Shown here: in pieces, positions 1-13,300 of the stretch
How positions within the stretch are numbered: the first letter of the stretch is position 1
How the letters are laid out: each line of letters opens with the position of its first letter
From: Carallia brachiata
Lineage: Eukaryota > Streptophyta > Magnoliopsida > Malpighiales > Rhizophoraceae
Length of the DNA: 64,000 nt
Reading direction: 5' to 3'
Assembly (NCBI GenBank): GCA_021464245.1
Contig: JADCRB010000002.1
Span: 5,906,014 to 5,970,013 of the forward strand
The notes under the pieces: model-generated
What the model saw: only the letters and a program-made list of their open reading frames with translations
What the model was told of the DNA's origin: nothing
Database searches by the model: none
Program-made: the position numbers and the translations under genes

Positions 1-293
1 ATAGTGATGCTAAAATTTGGTTGTCGAATCAAACTGTGGTCCACGGTAATTTTGATGCATGCTTGTAGGTAGTTTTCAAATTAAGCCCCCTGTAGCAAGA
101 AAAAAGAAAAGACGAAGAAAAAAAAAACACGAAAAGGTTGAATTACTTGACAAAGTAACCTTGGGTAATATAAGCAGCCTATTCTTGATTGTCTGGATAT
201 GATATAAATAATTTAGCGGGATGATCAATGTTATGAGTGGTGTCACCTGAATCATATTGTAAATATTAAATGAGCCGTTATGGTTGTTGGCAG

Positions 294-461
294 ATTATTT
301 TGTCACAAGAGAAGAACATTCATAAGCTCAATGAGCTGGTCAGGAGTCTTCAACAGCGACTGTTGCAGTGCAGGTGCAATAATGAGACAACAAATGGCAC
401 CGTAAGCTCCTTGACTGAACATGTTATTGAGCTTGAACGACAGCAGGTCCTGGAGGACTAG
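294..461 (+). CDS. C-terminal exon of a coiled-coil protein (partial gene)
   Basis: An AG acceptor (ttgttggcag) is followed by 55 open codons and a TAG at 459-461. The peptide is rich in Leu, Gln and Glu with heptad-like spacing (KLNELVRSLQQRLL, then TEHVIELERQQVLED), as expected for the end of a coiled-coil protein. The rest of the gene lies before the window, or in exons in 1-290 that I cannot fix. The family is not certain. A golgin/USO1-like plant coiled-coil protein is possible, because from memory such a gene lies next to a GIR gene in Arabidopsis, and a GIR-like gene is the next gene here. An in-frame ATG at 270 lies before the acceptor and is probably intronic. Confidence 0.45.
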   Translation: MILSQEKNIHKLNELVRSLQQRLLQCRCNNETTNGTVSSLTEHVIELERQQVLED

Positions 462-2751
462 AATTTGACTTACAACATTCCCTTAAGTGTTTATGTATCA
501 TTGATCTCTGCAAATCCTCGGCTTTTGGCCATACTGCAAATGCCTTCTAATGGAAGAGTTCGTCTTATTCTTTGCTACATTGTAAAATGTCCATCATTAT
601 CTGTTTATAGTCATTAAAAGAAGAATTGTGTTTTCATGATCCGTGATTATTTTTTCTGGTACCAAGTGTTTTTTGTTCCATGGGACAAGACTGACACAGT
701 TTCGATTTGTTGCTTCTCCCCATATGCATACAATGAGAAAGAGTAGCATGAATGTATTGCTCAAAAGTTGTATGAAAACATGGCCTTGATGGATGGAATT
801 TTTCTTCTGTTAAATGATGCCCCACGTGCTTAACTCTTATGATGTTCCTCATCAATTTTCTGTTTCGATTCTGGTGTTCTGTGGGCTCTCTGGCTTTTGT
901 CGTTCTTCAAGAGTTACAAATGTAGCATTAGAGCACGTATGGTGGTTTTGTAACTAGTAAACATTCAGCAGAATTTGAGCAACACTCATGTGAGCATTGT
1001 TTTGAGGCAATTCAACTAAAATGGACGGCTATATGCCGCGGTCTGAGCAATTCTGCATTTCATGCAGCTGTTGACATGCTTAGGTGTACAAGGATTACTT
1101 TTATATCCTACAGTACCTCGCAATTTGATTATTAAAACAGGAAAAAGCTGAACTGACTTGTATACTACAATTAATCAACATTCACTTTATAATCCTGTGT
1201 ATCCATGTTGGTTATACAAGTCAACACTTTTTTTTTTTTTTTTTGAGTTTTCTTAGATTTAAATCAATTAGTTGTGAGAAGAGGAACGGTTTAAGAGGTT
1301 AGTAGTTCAAATTCTTAACTGTTTTTTTATTAATATATTATCAATATCGTTTGAAATACAAGTTTATGAGAGATCAAAAGTGTTTACTTTTGCTTAAATA
1401 CTTTTTTTTTATGTTTGGTAAACGCTTAAATAGTAAATTAGATGGAGTGCACATGAAATGCAACGGGCTATGGTTAAAGAGACCTCGTTTTAGCAGTTGT
1501 CCGTATTAAATGTTGCTACAAAATTTTCTACGCCTTTCTCTTTACAGTAGGCGAATATTATAATGATAAAAGTATTCTACCGTGATTTATAAATCTTAGT
1601 TTTGAGTAAATAAGATAAGAATAATACTTCCAAGACACACAATGAGATAATACAACTTAAAAGAACTCAATTTTTCCTCTGACCGATTCTCCAAAATTAC
1701 AATATTAAAGAGGGAAGTTTTCTTTTTTTTTTTTTTTGGGGTCAAAATTAAAGATTGAATTAAAAAAAAAAACAGTGCAAAAACAAAAAAAAGTTATTTT
1801 GTCATGCGTACCATTTATTGACGTCACCAGGTTCTTAATCTTGTGGTTGAGGTGGCATTTACAAATAACATGACTCATGAGTCGTGCTGGGAGATACGTC
1901 TCTTAAAGCTTTAATAAGGTAGTTGAAAATTGAAATACAGTACAATGATCATTTACCCAACTATAACATAATCAAACAAAATGATTATATTTTGTTGTAA
2001 GATATTTCAGTGGTTAACAATTTAGATTTTAATTTTAAAAGTCTTAAATTTTTATTTTGAAAATGAATATAAAATTTCTAAGAAAAAGAATGCAGAGAGT
2101 TAACATTATTACATTGCTCATGAGTTAATAGATCTACTAATGGGACTTATTAAGAAAAAATGCATGGTATAGAAACCTAACTGCTTTTCGACTAACTTAC
2201 TTCAACTGAACCTCTTGCTTGAATTTATTTGATAATACAATCTTGGTACTAACAATTATTCATTTTATATTGGGTAAAAAAAGGTTGGCAAGTGAAACCC
2301 ATAAATTGGCTTCCTAATTGACCCATAAAATATCATTTTTCAGCTGTAACTTGATATACAATTAAACCTTGAAATTTATTTGCAAAGGATCTTCAAAGCT
2401 ATGACTTCTTACGTACTTCAGTAATTTGTTACTTTCTGCATTTACATCAAATTAACAGGACACATGATTGGTTAAAAAAAAAAGAAAAAGAAAAGAAGGA
2501 ACATGCAAGTAATTGTAACTACTTAAAAAATGACGGCTATGTTGTTCTCACCAATTAACCTTAAAAAAAGGCAAAAAAAAAAAAAAAAAGCAGACAACTA
2601 TTTTCTGTGACAAATAAGAAAAAACACTCAAAAAAAAAAAAAACTGCTATACGATAATGTTTAATATCAAATTATGTATGCTAGTAATAATTAATTATTT
2701 ATAAGAATTGTATAGCAGCTTCTAATGGATCTGCGAAAAAAAAAAAGTTGT

Positions 2752-2810
2752 ATACATACATACATACATATCACACACACACACACACACACACACATAC
2801 ATACATATAT
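2752..2810. repeat. Compound microsatellite (TACA)n-(CA)n-(TACA)n
   Basis: Directly visible: tacatacatacata, then about 13 CA units, then catacatacatatata. It lies in intergenic DNA. Confidence 0.95.
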
Positions 2811-4296
2811 ATTTCAATAGAAGGTGGAACCAACATTTAATCATATGCGACCTGCATTGTGTTAATTGCTTTGTTGAAAAATTAAACCACGTCTGTATAA
2901 ACACATTGCTATGACTTGTATTAGGTAACCAACTAGTATTCATATTATGTATTGACTAATTAATACCAAGAAGTTATAACTTAATTGGTATTAAAGTTGT
3001 ATTCTGAGTTAATAGTCTAATACTATTCTTTTCGACCTGGTTTTTTTAAGTAAGTTGCACGAACATAGTAGAGAGAAAGGAAATTGATTTAGACTAGGAA
3101 ACTCTTCTCTATACATGTTTTTATTTCTTCAAACGAAATTTATCTACATCAGCTAAAAACTTATTCGTACAATTTAATCCATAAGAATATCATTAGGTAT
3201 ATTATGTGCAACTTGGAAGTCGAGGTTCTTGCTGAAGGGTGGTCGGAATTTTCCGAGATATACAAGAGAAACAGTGTTGAATTTCTAAACAAAGTTCTAC
3301 AAAAAGCAAAAAGTCAATATTCAATATCCTTGTAATAAATGAGGAATGCAATCTGATTTGGATTGCTTAAAATTTTCTTTTATTCATATGAGCACGCCTA
3401 ATTGGTCAACACGGGAAATTGAATGTGGGTGACATAATAGTATAAATTATAAATCGTGCATTTGAGTTTATTAAAATGATAAATTTAGAAGATTTATAGA
3501 AAAAATATTATTCGCTGCATAATAATCAAATGTATAGCTCAGGTTTGATGAATGCTTTACAGGAAACAAGAAATAAAAAAAAAAAGAAGAAGAAAACACC
3601 AACACATACAACATAGAAAGAAAAGACTTGATCGAATGGGTAGGGGTGTCTGAAAAAAAAAAAAAAAAAAAACAAAAAATTGGGTTAACTAACAAAATCA
3701 AACCGAATCAAACTAAAGTTTTAGTGAACCAAAATTAATTTTTATAATCAGTTATATAACTGACGGATGTAAATTGATGTTTTAGTATGACTAGGTTTTT
3801 TGTCTTGAAAAACTGCAATTAAAGGAATTGAACTAAAATATTTTGTCATATATTTATGTTTTATATTTTTATTCTGATAATATAAAAAATATAACTAATA
3901 TAAATATTAATAACACATAAATTTGTTAAAAAAACACATAAATTTAATACAATATTATTATATTTAATTAATCACTTATTGATCTTATGTAAAATTACAA
4001 TTACTATTGCAAATAACAAATACATGAATTTTTTTTTTTACATTTTAGTTAGAATTAAAATTTCTCTTTTATTAAAATCAGTTAACTAAAAATTTTGATT
4101 TAATTTTAGTTTTTACTCTATAATAACCGAAATTTTCGGTTCAATTAGTCTAGAGCATCTCTATGTACATGTACATTGACAAAGATTTAATGACTTTTTT
4201 TTTCTTTCTTATTGTTTGGTTTTATAGTTGATTATATCTAGTTGATAATGAGACTAGAGATTCAACGGCCTCAAGTTGGTGACTAATCAAAACATG

Positions 4297-4300
<4 letters not shown>

Positions 4301-4335
<35 letters not shown>
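4301..4335. repeat. (AT)n microsatellite
   Basis: About 17 uninterrupted AT units, directly visible, in intergenic DNA about 1.1 kb before the GIR-like gene. Confidence 0.95.
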
Positions 4336-4340
<5 letters not shown>

Positions 4341-5011
4341 TTAATTATAAATAACTAAGAAAGGAAAAAATTGTTAAGTTAAAACATGCATGCCAATTTG
4401 GCCACACCCATGTCATTTTTTTTTTTCTGTTTTAATGACTTCTAGTTGATAATTAACCAACTCTCCAAATGTAGTAACATTGACCTAGTTACAGTTCATT
4501 CTATCCTACTGTCATTTTTTCTGTTAAGTAAGGTAACGTGATAACTAATGGAGTGCCACATCAAAATAATTGTATCCTACCAACTGTCAAGTCATAACTA
4601 ATTGATGACATGACACCCCACATATTTTTTTTCAATTTTCAGAAATCTTGAAATCAGTTTTTAATTAGTTAAATATAATTTACTTATAATCTTATACCAC
4701 ATAATAAGAAGATTTACTTAAAATAAAAAATAAAACAAGAGTTATGTGATATAAAATAATAAATAAATTTTACTTATTAAAAAAGTAAATAAAATCATCA
4801 AACACCTTAAGTTTGGTTTGACAATGTTTTTTGTTCCAACCCCCAAGAGCCGAGGGCGGCCACGTCCAAACACAAGCATATCAATTTTTGCAGGAAAAAT
4901 CACTTTCAATGTCATCTCCTAATATTAATCTGCCTAGGCTTCTCCATCTCCCTTGCCTAGTTGCCTTCCAATCCTACCCATCATTAATTAATAATCCAAA
5001 GAAAGACCCCA

Positions 5012-5052
5012 TCTCTCTCTCTCTCTCTCTCTCACACATACACACACACACA
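5012..5052. repeat. (CT)n-(CA)n microsatellite upstream of the GIR-like gene
   Basis: About 10 CT units run into about 9 CA units, with one short break. CT tracts are common in plant core promoters and 5' leaders. This one ends about 355 bases before the GIR-like start codon, so it could belong to that promoter, but this is inference. Confidence 0.9.
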
Positions 5053-5408
5053 TATTGTGTGATTATATAATGGCCTAAGAGGCAAAACTAAATTACCACA
5101 TTGTTCCTAGTTTCTTTGTTTTGTTGGAATAAACAAGTAAGGTTTGTCTGACTGTCCGTGATTCAAAAAAGGCTGAATTAACAAAAGGTAAACTCTTTTT
5201 CTATTTTCTTGTTTTTCCCTAATTAAATTTCTAATATATTGTACTGTTTTATTCGTATATATGGATTCCCAGTAAGGTACCTATCCGATGATAACTTGAT
5301 CATTAACCCAAGTTTTGACATGTGCTTATATGCAATAATATGATAACAGAAATCAAACCATAAGATCAAAAAAAAGGGTCGAGTTCAAGGGCTAGCCAAG
5401 AGTGGAAG

Positions 5409-5711
5409 ATGAGCCTGTCGTCGCAGAGTAGTACTAATAACCTAAAAGAAAGGTCGCCAAACACGTCGGTTTCTTCTGCGGGGATGTCGGCTGCTGAGAG
5501 CTCGTGCGTGTCGTCGGAGCCGGAGGAGACTGTGAAATGTTTAAGCAGGCCGGACGGAGAGGCAACAGCCATGGTGCTCGTGGGGTGTCCGCGGTGCCTC
5601 ATGTACGTTCTGCTTTCGGAGGTAAATCCCAAATGCCCCAAGTGCAAGAGCACGGTCTTGCTTGATGTTCTCAATGAGGATGGCACCAAGAAGACGACAT
5701 GTCGGCAATAA
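5409..5711 (+). CDS. GIR1/GIR2-like small protein (GL2-interacting-repressor family)
   Basis: A 100-residue intronless frame. Residues 55-85 hold the family signature: GCPRCLMYVLLSE, then NPKCPKCKSTVLLD, i.e. two CPxC pairs like a small zinc ribbon. Before it lies a Ser-rich stretch (SSCVSSEPEE), also typical. Arabidopsis GIR1 and GIR2 bind the homeodomain protein GL2 and recruit TOPLESS to limit root-hair formation; that is family knowledge. The ATG at 5409 is the first in frame after a TAA at 5361. Unlike the Arabidopsis proteins, the visible N-terminus has no LxLxL (EAR) motif, so co-repressor binding is uncertain. It is somewhat GC-rich against its surroundings. Start inferred; family call firm. 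Confidence 0.88.
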   Translation: MSLSSQSSTNNLKERSPNTSVSSAGMSAAESSCVSSEPEETVKCLSRPDGEATAMVLVGCPRCLMYVLLSEVNPKCPKCKSTVLLDVLNEDGTKKTTCRQ

Positions 5712-6491
5712 GTCAACTAGCTGATTGAGGGAAAGCTAGCTGGATTTCCTCTTTTTATACACACTTGACTTTTCTTCCTTATTAAATTTTTTGTCCTTCT
5801 TTATATTTTCATATCTTTCTCTCTCTCTCTCTTTTTTTTTTAGCTTCTGTTTCATGTTAACTTTTTCCATAATGTTTGCTTTTATTCTTCCTATTGTTAA
5901 AGGTTTTGTTGACCATAGATATGGCAAAGGAATGATGAAAAATTAGGACCCAATATAAAGGTAACAATTCATCTTCACGATTTTTGTCTAGTTGAATTGG
6001 CGAGAAGAGAATTAGCTACAATGAAGTTTGAACAAAATAATCGTGTTGAATAGGAAACAAAACTAGTATACTGATTAATCCAAACATGCATGATCTAATT
6101 AATAAATTTTGAATTGTCTTATCAAAAAAAAAAAGGGTTTTTGTATTCCAAGAATGAGAAATATACACAATGCCATATAGAACACCATTGTGAGTTGAGG
6201 TCTAGAGAAACTGAGAGTCAAGAGCTAGCAAAAATGACTATATGTATCTAGTGCTACTATAAACATAATTTTTGTTTTCCTAGATCTTAGTGGAGATGAT
6301 TTATCTTGATAACTAAGTGAGTTGGTAAGGAAGGAACTAATGATCGAACCTCAAATCCTTCAACTGAAAATCTTTGTTGCTAATCATCCTACTTAGGGAA
6401 AATCCTTGTTATAAACATAATGTTGAAATACACTAATATATAGCAAACTTGCTGCTTGGCAATGTTAACATGATGCAATTAAATAATTGTA

Positions 6492-6493
<2 letters not shown>

Positions 6494-6551
<58 letters not shown>
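6494..6551. repeat. (AT)n microsatellite, about 29 units
   Basis: Uninterrupted TA/AT run, directly visible; the longest simple repeat in the window. Confidence 0.95.
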
Positions 6552-6553
<2 letters not shown>

Positions 6554-6729
6554 AAGTTGTGTTGGGTCAGATTTGACTATTATATTTAAATTTCATATAC
6601 GACTTTATTCAATACCGTATCATGCGACGAATCTCATTAACCCAAATAAATGTGTTTCATATATGGATAGTAAATACGTATGCTTTGATATGCATACATA
6701 CATATAGGTGCATGCTATGCATTTGTCCT

Positions 6730-7245
6730 CACTTAAAATGTGAGTATAGTCGACTCATCTTAAAATTTGAGTAGAATTATTAAAAATTTGAGTATTTTTA
6801 CCTAATTTTAAGTGTTTGTTTATAATTTTAAAAATTTGAGTAGTTAGATAATTAAAACTAAAAATTTGAATAGAAGTGTTAAAAATTTGAGTATATTTCT
6901 ACTCAAATTTTAAGTATTTGAATATAATTTTTAAAATTTGAATAGCTGGTGCTGAAAACTTAAAATTTAAGTAGAAATACTAAAAATTTGATTCTACTTT
7001 TACTAAAATTTGAGAATTTATATATAATTTTGAAAATTAAGCAGTTATATACTCAAAACTAAAAATTTGAGTTTGATTCAAATTTTAAGTATTAATTTGT
7101 ACATAATTTTAAAAATTTGAGTAGTTGATACTGAAAACTAAAAATTTGAGTTTACTTCTACTCAAATTTTGAATATTTGTAAATAATTTTAAAATTTGAA
7201 TTGTTAGATGCTTAAAACTAAAAATTTGAGTTGGAATAATAAAAA
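6730..7245. repeat. Degenerate tandem repeat, period about 80-102 bp, five copies
   Basis: The motif AAAATTTGAGTAGTT recurs with its core near 6841, 6943, 7042, 7122 and 7201. Each is followed by aaaactaaaaatttgag and then by the partly inverted form ctcaaattttaagtattt. Each unit can therefore fold back on itself. Spacing shortens from about 100 to 80 bp along the array. No terminal structure of a transposon was found around it. Confidence 0.75.
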
Positions 7246-9489
7246 TTTTTATTTTGTAAAATTCCATATTTCATCACATAATTTAAATTTTTTTATTTTA
7301 TATCCAAAGGAAACCTACACGCATATTTATATTATGTAATAAAAATATTAATATAACAAAATATTTTAAATCTGTTTACAGTACACAATAAACTTAAGGC
7401 AAAAAAACAAGATTAGCGATGTCACACCCTTTCCTAAAAAAAAAAAAAAAACGAAAACCTTTTTGCTGTATCTCGAAAAAATATTGTTGCACACGTTAAA
7501 GAAGAGAAAAAAAAACTTTAAAAAAAAAAGATGGGCAACTAGTTGTTAAATTAAACAACCGGTTGCCCTTATAATATTTTTCATTGAGTTTTCTTCACTC
7601 ACCTAATAGGATGACTTACAATACATTCTTCCCATACCATATATATATATATGATCTAAAAATAAAGAAAGGAAAGAAGCCATGTTTTTCTGTTGAATAT
7701 CAAATTTCGCTGCTGATAAGTCTCTTTTATTTTGTTCCGATGAGTCTAGGAGTATGTCCAAAATGCTAAAGTTACAGAGGGCTTAACCTTTGTATAGCCA
7801 TTGATTATAATGGACTAAAGAAAGGAAAAGAACTTCATGATGTCGACAAAAATAAAATTCTGAGGGGGCACAACTGATAATTTGAAAGACTAGGGTGCGA
7901 TCTTTTTTATCCAGATTTTTACCTTGATTTGATGATAATTCAAACAAAGTCGTAGGGATGAAGGCAATTTTAGGATTGTGTAAGTTAGGCATACAATTTT
8001 GAGTTTGAGTTTCTTAAATATATTTCATATTTCAAATGAGAATTGTGGTTGTGCCTAACTCAGGATCCCTCCTCGTTAGAAAGAAAAAAAGATTCTTTAG
8101 TTTTTTTTTTTTGCAGCGATAGCACATTTTATTTATGGCATCCAATCAAGCGAAGTGGACACCCAAAAAACATATGGTCAAAAAAAAAAACACCCAAAAA
8201 AAAAAAACAAAATAAGGCAGCAGAAAGATGGATCGAGGGGCCAGCACCTCAAAGAAAAACAAAATAAAAAGTACTTATGAACTTTACATAAAAAGTTTAA
8301 AAGAATTTCAAACGATTATAAGTCGTTAAATAATTAAATTTAAAAAAATAAAAAATTAAATAAATTATTAAATTCTATTAGATGACACTATATTATTAGG
8401 TTGATGTTATTTAAATGAACTTACATAAAAGTGCTATCATCTGCTGCTACCAAAAACACAACTCCTCAAGAAATTATATGCAAAACAGCCCCCAATCTAA
8501 TATATGTCAGCAGCTAGTTGCGACTCCTTAAAAAAAAAAAATGCTGGTGGTATTTTGTCTACCCACCATTTTCTATGATGCTCTGTTTTTGAATCATTGT
8601 AGAAGACCAAACTTCGACTTACATTACATATATGCATTCCTACACGCAACGGGAAGAGAAAAAAGATTTGGGCCTCCCTCCAATAAACAAAATATATATA
8701 ATATATAAGAGTCGAATTACACGTACCAAAAAAAAAAATAGATTGATAAAAATCACGTTATGATCGTCTGATTCAATTGTACAACCAATTAATTATTATT
8801 TGTAAAAAAATAATAAAAAATATTAATTTTATTAATTTTTATCATAAATAATTATTACTTAATTATACAATTTAATCGGTTAATTTACTCTGACTCTTTT
8901 CCTTTTTTTTTTTTTTCCATCTATATATGTTTTTCGATTATATAAGACGAAAAATCTGAAGTAAAAGGTCCGGCGGAATTCGGCCGCCAATTAAATCTCC
9001 TACTGCCAGAACCCAATTAATTGGTGCTGCCACTTGCTCGGTTTAGGTGGCTGCATGCAGTGCACAAAAACAAAATTTGCATGAACGCATGTGATGCACA
9101 GCTGAAAAGGCTTCCGAAAGTGGTTAGTCAATAACTTCTTCCAGGGGAAAGTTCAATTAATTAACGTCAAATCTCCTGAAGCTGAAATCTTTATGATGAT
9201 GGCTGGAAATTTACACACCCTGAAATATTGGCCAAAATCATACTAGGCCAACCCAATCCCAAATTAATGAAAAGAAAGATTTACAAAAGAGAGTCATGAG
9301 CCATGCACATGTATTCCCCTTTTCCCATCTCCATTTTTTGCTAAATGAAACTAATAGAAATGATTATTTGTACTGATAAAGAATAAATTGGTCCATTGAA
9401 TTTTAGACCTTAAACTCATTATTCCTCTTTTTGAACAACAAAAGAAAAAAAATTATAGTAAATATGTTGGTCATTAAATCTGTGGACAG

Positions 9490-9760
9490 TGACCGGATAA
9501 AGCCATTACTTCTCTTATACATCACGAATGGGCCTATCCAAAGATTTTGCATACCATAGTTTTATGGATCCTATTGGTCAAGACTTTAACACTTATTTAC
9601 AGACCTTATAAATAAGAGGTTCCTCACCCTCGTATGCAGTGATCTCCCACATAAATTACACACATTATTTTCTCTAAACTCTTACGCTCTCTAAACTCTT
9701 AGGACGAACTTAGGTATTAAAGTGCTAATGTTGGTAAGAGCCTTGACCCTTTATAACTGT
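9490..9760 (+). mobile_element. LTR-retrotransposon remnant (promoter/R-region part of an LTR)
   Basis: TTATAAATA at about 9607 (TATA box), then ctctctaaactcttaggac, then aacttaggtattaaagtgctaatg. This order is characteristic of Gypsy LTRs of the Tat/Athila type, where a CTCTCTAAAC block is followed by a sequence like ACTTAGGCATCGGAGTG. No second LTR, primer-binding site or gag/pol was found nearby, so it looks like a decayed solo fragment. Family assignment is inference from motif order. Confidence 0.5.
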
Positions 9761-10391
9761 GTTTTACTTAGTAAGTGTTGGATCTGATTGTCTCAACCCA
9801 ATAACTTCATCTGAATTGAGCTCGATGACTTTCGGTGATGATTTTCCTAATCATGTACTATTGCGTTTTCTTTGTTTTTTTTTTTCAGAAAATGAACAAA
9901 TGCCTGAAGCCCCAGGTGTCATCTTCACGTACATGTGTCTTCCTTTGCATCATATATCAAAAGGATATATATTGCTGAACCTGTTCATTTATTGGGGATG
10001 TCAAGTGCATATCTATATCAATATTAATGTGCACTTCCATTTTCCTTACAAGGTGATTTTGCAATATTTCCACTTTCCAATTAGGAGGATGTATATGCTT
10101 CACCTATGCATTCAAAATATCAAAGGGCCAAACTTATTGAGAATAGATATTTCTAGACAGTTGGACTGCAATGAATGTAACTATGAAATATTAATAGAAT
10201 ATGGGATTGGCGTATTGTCCCAGCAACCTGGTGGCTTATTCCATCTGTCTCCTGGGCATCCTTTAAAATTTCATCGATGTATTTTTCAGCATTGTGGTTA
10301 CATTAGAAAAGAAGATTTTATAGTTTCTCATTTATATCCTTTCATAATTTTGGTTGGTTGGGAGAGACTTGAACTTTGTAAAAGTTATTAA
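9759..10391 (+). other. Long open frame of unknown status
   Basis: A 210-codon open frame that opens with GTG, not ATG, directly downstream of the LTR remnant. Its first in-frame ATG gives a protein beginning MTFGDDFPN. The peptide is rich in His, Ile, Phe and Tyr and matches no family I recognise. A strong polypyrimidine-AG at about 9888 could be an acceptor. It may be retroelement internal sequence or chance. No function is proposed. Confidence 0.15.
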
Positions 10392-13300
10392 AATTCAATT
10401 AACTGAGTGTTATATATTTTGGTGCTTTTTTGTTTGTGGTTACTGAAGAATAAGAGAGATAAATATATCAATTGTATTTCTGTACAAATATTACACTGAT
10501 TTTATGTTTCATGGAACCCATTTTGTAGTCTGATAGACTTTATAATGTACCCAAAAAATCATGTTAGCAATGCTACCATTTTCCGTTGGTCTAAATTGGT
10601 CAGAGAAAGAAGGGTTGAACGTGAGGAACTCGCAAACCATTAGAAAGCGTGTGGGGTAGCGTGTGACCTAAGGTTCTTTAACTTGAAGCATGCCAGTAAA
10701 TTTGAAAAGTATGACACAACTGGGTTCAATTAAAGAAGACAATGGAATTTAGTAGGGGGATGCCACCTACAGAGAAGAAAATAAATCACTGTATACGTTT
10801 TTTTAGAGATTAGGAAATAAGCTTGTGCATGATCCAAAAAGCAGATATATTTGATAATAGGCATCAATTCCACTTAAGTATATCAGGTCTGTCTCTAAAA
10901 AAATCCAAAAATAAGCATGCATTTCTTCTGACATAAACATTGTACTTCCATTTGTAATGGGCATGCGTAGGAATAAAATTGTAATCATAGTATGTTACAA
11001 GTATATACCAAATGGCAAAATCAAGGGGTGAGGGGCAAATTTACAAATGGTCCTACTCGTTAAATGGATGACATTAGTATGGCTCAGATCATCAAGAGTG
11101 GAAACCACAGTTGATGGAGTGGTGCGATTGTAAATTGAATAATTGCAACCAACTGATGGAGACCAAACCTGGACTACAGTGTCTACAGGAGTTGCAGTGT
11201 ATGATATATGAGAAAATGTTAGTGTGTTGAATTGTGATATCTTAATTAAAGTTAAAATTAATAATTTTGAAATAATACTAATAATTTTTTAAACAAAAAC
11301 TAATAACTGTTATTTTTATATTTTAAAAATTATCAGTCTTATTTTAAAATTATTACTTTTAGTTTCAATCAGAACACTAATCGGAAAATTAAAATTTGGA
11401 ATATATATTAGTGCTCCATATGAAAAAATGTTGGGACATGTATTGGTGCTTATAATATATATCCTTGATTTCATATGCAACCATTCTCGCTCATGAGACG
11501 TGTATTTTTTTTATAAAGAATTTTTTTTTGGGGTCCATTGAAAGAGAAGTTAATTTTGAAGTATAGAGGCACCTACAGGTATTTTTCTGCTAATTAATTG
11601 TTTGGGAGGTTCTCGATATATAAAAATTGGTGAATTCGTACACAATTGAAATTTTATATGCAGTTAGGTAAAGGGAATGGATCCATGCACTTGTGAATTC
11701 TGAAAAACATTAGCTTTGATCACAACGATATTAATATTCGGCCATGATAAAAAAAAATAAATATAAAAAAAAGACCAACTTCTGCCAACGAATTTCCAAT
11801 CCCTGAGCACAGTTGTGAAAGTTGGCCGTTGGTGTTAGAAATGAATGTGAGGTAAAATTTAAGGTAACTTCTCGAGTCATCAAACTCTTGAAGACTTGGC
11901 AAAGTTATTTTATTATTATGGGTGATTTTTAATTTAACTCATATATTTTTTAGTATATATAATTTATTCATAATTTTACACCATATAATAAGTAGAATTT
12001 ATTTAAAAAAAAAAGAGAATATATTTTATAGTATTAAATTATAAGTAAATTTTATTCACTTAAAAAAAATAAAATTAACAAATATTTTTATTATGACTTA
12101 GGTCATAAGTTTGACTTGAAGGCCAAACAGGTAGAAGAAGATCCTGTTATAATTCACAATTACAATCACAACTAAAAGGATTTCTTAACAAATCGAAGAA
12201 AAATGATGCTGCAAATTTCTGTTATAGCGAAGAATACCTTTAACTCAACACCCCACTTCAGCGCTTCTGGTAAAAGTGTTAAAATTTGACTCAATTCAAT
12301 CCAAAAAAATACGATTCGAACTTAATTTGAAAAAGGCTTGATTCAAATATAAAATAACTAAAAAATTTAGTGTTAAACTTGAACTCAACTCAGACGATCG
12401 GCATGACCCGAATTTTATTTCTTAAGAGAACAAAAAAAAAATAAAAAAATTATAACATATGAATCATATATATGTTAGAAAAAGGATAAATTTTACTATT
12501 TTTAATATAAAGTTTAATTATAAATTCTTTTCAATATTTTGAGGTTTTTTATGAACTTTTAATTTTTATTTTGAGTTTTTATAATTAAAAAAATTTCTTG
12601 AATTATTTTTAAATCTATGATTTTTTTTTATTTTTAAGAATTTTTTACGAAATTTTCTAAATTTTTAAAATTTTAAAATTTTTTATCAAAAATGCCATGT
12701 CATCAAAATGATGACATGACCAACCCGAACTTGATCCGAATATGAAACGATTTAATGCGAAATGATCCGAATATAACTTGACCTAAAATAGTCTGAACCC
12801 AAAGCAACCCAAATTGAATCTCACAGAACGATCTGTTTTGACACTTCTACTTACGTGAGTTCAAACTTGAAACTCTGTATTTAACCCGTGCATTCTCAAG
12901 TTTTCCCTTACTAGTAACCTAACCATAGGTGGTTGGCAAATTTTATTACTGTCTTTTCATGTCAACCAAAAAATAAAAAATAAAATGGCAAATTTTTGTG
13001 TGAGAGACCATATATAAATGGCGGTTGCTTCTCAAGTTATTATACGAGAGAGAATTGTCCAACAGATTGTTGTTATTATTTTATTATCATTATTTCATTT
13101 TTTTGGTCTTATTATTATTATTATTATTATTATTTATTATTATTTTGTTTTTTGATGAAAGATTGTGACATTATTTTGTCAAGTAGGAATGGTTATAAAC
13201 CCGACACAAAATTGGACCTTAGAATTACTTGGGCCAGGGTCCAGGTTTTTCTTTTAGGTCTGCTAGTCAGTCTTTAAATCAATGATCCAGCCAGATTTGC

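Larger units (their letters stand above)
462..5408. other. Intergenic, AT-rich, no gene seen
   Basis: The first 200 bases are probably the 3' UTR of the preceding gene. The rest holds long A and T runs, simple repeats (listed separately) and no convincing coding sequence. A motif taggggtgtc near 3641 followed by aaaccgaatc-type sequence resembles one end of a hAT element, but I found no matching right end or target duplication. Confidence 0.5.
5712..9479. other. Intergenic, AT-rich
   Basis: No coding sequence with support. It contains an (AT)n block and a degenerate tandem repeat (listed separately), plus poly-A and poly-T tracts. The first 150 bases are the likely 3' UTR of the GIR-like gene. 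Confidence 0.5.

Noticed and set aside
1..90. Possible exon encoding SDAKIWLSNQTVVH before a gtaatt donor
   Set aside because: Its phase does not join the exon at 294 in the coiled-coil frame and no family supports it.
5366..5716. 116-codon open frame on the minus strand over the GIR-like gene
   Set aside because: It is the shadow of the plus-strand gene, which carries the family signature.
6730..7245. Repeat array considered as a CRISPR array
   Set aside because: Repeats are degenerate, of uneven spacing, AT-only and in plant nuclear DNA, with no associated genes.
9759..10391. Longest unexplained open frame taken as a gene
   Set aside because: It opens with GTG, has no recognisable domain and abuts an LTR remnant; kept only as a low-confidence feature.
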